Assembly: GCA_039888615.1 (NCBI GenBank)
Contig: JBDQQS010000016.1
Reading direction: 5' to 3' (one strand)
Source: Flavimaribacter sp039888615
GTDB taxonomy: Bacteria > Pseudomonadota > Alphaproteobacteria > Rhizobiales > Rhizobiaceae
Length of the DNA: 64,000 bases
In this document: positions 62,676-64,000 of the stretch, piece after piece
Position numbering within the stretch: position 1 is the stretch's first letter
Layout of the letters: every line of letters starts with the position of its first letter
Translations under genes and position numbers: made by a program
Notes under the pieces: model-generated
The model's input: the letters and a program-made list of their open reading frames with translations, nothing else
Database searches by the model: none
Told to the model about the DNA's origin: nothing

Positions 62676-63334
62676 ATGAAATCGACGTCGTTTCTGGCCG
62701 TTGCGGCTCAATTGGTCGCCTCATTTGCTGTTCCCGCATTCGCTCAGACGCCATTGCCCGAAGGAGCGACTTACAGTGAAGACGCCAAGCCGCTGAAATC
62801 CTATGCGCCCGTCGACAATCCGGGAAGCACGGCATTCGACGTGACCGACCGGGCCGCCATCGCCAATCTGATCTACGCATAATCCTTAGCCTACGACAAT
62901 TTCGAAACGAAGGCGTGGTTCAGCCTGTTTACCGATGACGTCATATTCGTCGCCGGAACGCCGGGTCAGAAAGCAGTCGCCTTTCAGGGGGATGGCTTCC
63001 GCAAACTCTGGCGGGAACGGATGGATGCGTTTCGTACGTCCGGCGCCCAGCGTCGGCGCCTCATGTCCAACATACTTTTTCTGGACCAGACCGCTGACAC
63101 GGCTCATGTCAGCGTCGACGGCCTTCTGACCAATTCCAGGGATGGAAAGGCATTCAGCGCGTATCGAGCCTGAACTTTAAGGTCTGGCTGGTGAAAGGCG
63201 CTGATGGCTGGAAAATCCAGCGCTGGCACGATTTTCCGTACTCAATGGTGCCGCGGCAGTTTCAGGCTTCTGAAACACGAGGAGCGCTGCCAATCGGCGG
63301 CGTTCTTGCAACGCGACTGCAGTTTCTTGCGTAA
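62676..63334 (+). pseudogene. Broken SnoaL-like (NTF2 fold) gene, exported type
   Basis: The reading frame opens with a signal peptide (AVPAFAQT) and continues as a SnoaL-like domain (FDVTDRAAIANLIYA). An in-frame TAA at 62880-62882 interrupts it, but the homology carries on in the same frame (YDNFETKAWFSLFTDDVIFVAG) to a TGA at 63171. From there the rest (VWLVKGADGWKIQRWHDFPY) continues in another frame to 63334. Two independent lesions mean the gene is almost certainly inactive, unless they are sequence errors. Confidence 0.85.
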
Positions 63335-63361
63335 TAAACGCCTGCAGCGCACAAAGTTGAA

Positions 63362-63380
63362 GGCGGCGATCCCCGCCGCC
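63362..63380. terminator. GC-rich hairpin in convergent spacer
   Basis: GGCGGCG-N5-CGCCGCC followed by CTTTG lies between the SnoaL relic and the DUF1328 gene and could terminate either. Confidence 0.5.
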
Positions 63381-63433
63381 CTTTGAGCTTGGTCGTCAAC
63401 ATGCGATCACGGGATGAAGCGCCTGGCGCTTCG

Positions 63434-63595
63434 TCAGGCGATCGCGACGATCCCGAGCACCACAAGGATGAAGATTACCAGAACAATTCCGATCAGGATC
63501 TTTGCGCCAGTCAGCGCTGCGCCGGAAATCGTATTGAGCCCCAGCAAGCTGGCCACGGCTGCAACGATGAGCAAGATCAGGATCCATTTCAGCAT
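63434..63595 (-). CDS. DUF1328 (UPF0391) small membrane protein
   Basis: A 53-residue protein made of two membrane segments: MLKWILILLIVAAVASLLGL and a second from about residue 31, joined by NTISGAALTGAKI. This is the standard form of DUF1328 proteins, which are widespread in proteobacteria and often induced by stress; their function is unknown. The ATG at 63595 gives the exact family length; upstream in-frame sequence to 63766 is not conserved. Confidence 0.88.
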   Translation of the reverse strand: MLKWILILLIVAAVASLLGLNTISGAALTGAKILIGIVLVIFILVVLGIVAIA

Positions 63596-63884
63596 TTTGT
63601 CATCGACCTTCTTGTTTCGAATGACTGAAAACGCAGTGCTGCGGCGTAGGGTTCCATAGCATCTCCGATTTGCGGATCGAAATCGAGCCGCACAGCGAAG
63701 TTTTTGTTTCTCTGCCAAGGCGGACGACCAAGGTTCAAATGAGCGCGCCGGAAAAAGCGCAATCACCTCGCCGCAACCAATTGTTGCCTATGTCTTCGAT
63801 ATGTACAAAGTGAGCTTATCGAGAGATAGCTGACATTTCATTCCGGACACATGGTTTACACAGTGCGCATTTGGGGAAGCCCGA

Positions 63885-64000
63885 ATGCCTTGGAAAGAGT
63901 GTAGACCAATGGATGAACGTCTCAAATTCATAGCCCGACTGCTTGAAGGCGAGCAGATGGCGTCGCTTTGCCGGGAGTTCGGCATATCGCGGGTGACCGG
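63885..64000 (+). mobile_element. IS481-type transposase, 5' end only
   Basis: The last 116 bases encode the N-terminus of an IS481-family transposase: MPWKECRPMDERLKF, then ASLCREFGISRVTG, the first helix-turn-helix. The rest lies beyond the window. The left terminal repeat should be within the preceding 100 bases; TGACATTTCATTCCGGACA at 63831-63849 is a candidate but could not be confirmed without the right end. Confidence 0.8.

Overview
The window looks like chromosomal DNA of an alphaproteobacterium of the Hyphomicrobiales (Rhizobiales) type. Supporting signs are high GC, the cytochrome c–kdsB–pheA neighbourhood, a DnaX that lacks most of the usual zinc-module cysteines, an ActS/ActR (RegB/RegA) redox pair, MmcB, FzlA next to QueG, and a short SRP RNA just upstream of dnaX. 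No genus can be named from the sequence alone.

Layout. 1-8.5 kb: a partial peptide-type solute-binding protein, a membrane-anchored cytochrome c with a long acidic tail, kdsB (KDO activation), pheA (phenylalanine synthesis), recR, gshB, an outer-membrane porin behind a Fur-box-like site, nudC and a HIT protein. 8.5-14.1 kb: SRP RNA, dnaX, ybaB, malate synthase G and a MarC-family protein. 14.3-18.9 kb: an operon for a two-component StyA/StyB-type flavin monooxygenase with an EthD-domain protein and an aldehyde dehydrogenase, with a divergent LysR regulator and a palindromic site. 18.9-22.6 kb: uppP, then fzlA-queG-SDR. 22.6-23.1 kb: a gene-free convergent spacer carrying four 18-bp repeats.

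23.1-36.4 kb is a catabolic region on the plus strand. A divergent PAS-LuxR regulator is followed by an M20 peptidase/deacylase, a complete peptide-type ABC importer (binding protein, two permeases, fused double ATPase), an aldehyde dehydrogenase and an SDR. Next comes a three-subunit molybdenum hydroxylase of the form II CO-dehydrogenase-like type. The likely logic is import of an amide or peptide-like compound, hydrolysis and oxidation; the substrate is unknown. 36.4-42.3 kb: L,D-transpeptidase, MmcB, ActR/ActS and HrpB helicase. 42.4-49.0 kb: an SDR, a SulP transporter, and a deoC–ALDH16-like–GntR module that could turn deoxyribose 5-phosphate into glyceraldehyde 3-phosphate and acetate.

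49.1-64 kb is more accessory. It holds two overlapping genes encoding exported MORN-repeat proteins with ClpP/crotonase-like N-termini (one apparently active, one apparently dead), a CAP-domain lipoprotein, a chromate transporter, a pentapeptide-repeat protein, a GAF-PAS-GGDEF-EAL protein and a large MscS channel. After these comes a decaying zone with a GGDEF remnant, an AT-rich patch, an SGNH hydrolase and a doubly broken SnoaL-like gene. The window ends inside an IS481-type transposase. The items most worth following up are the MORN/ClpP-like pair, the StyA-EthD operon and the deoC–ALDH16 module.
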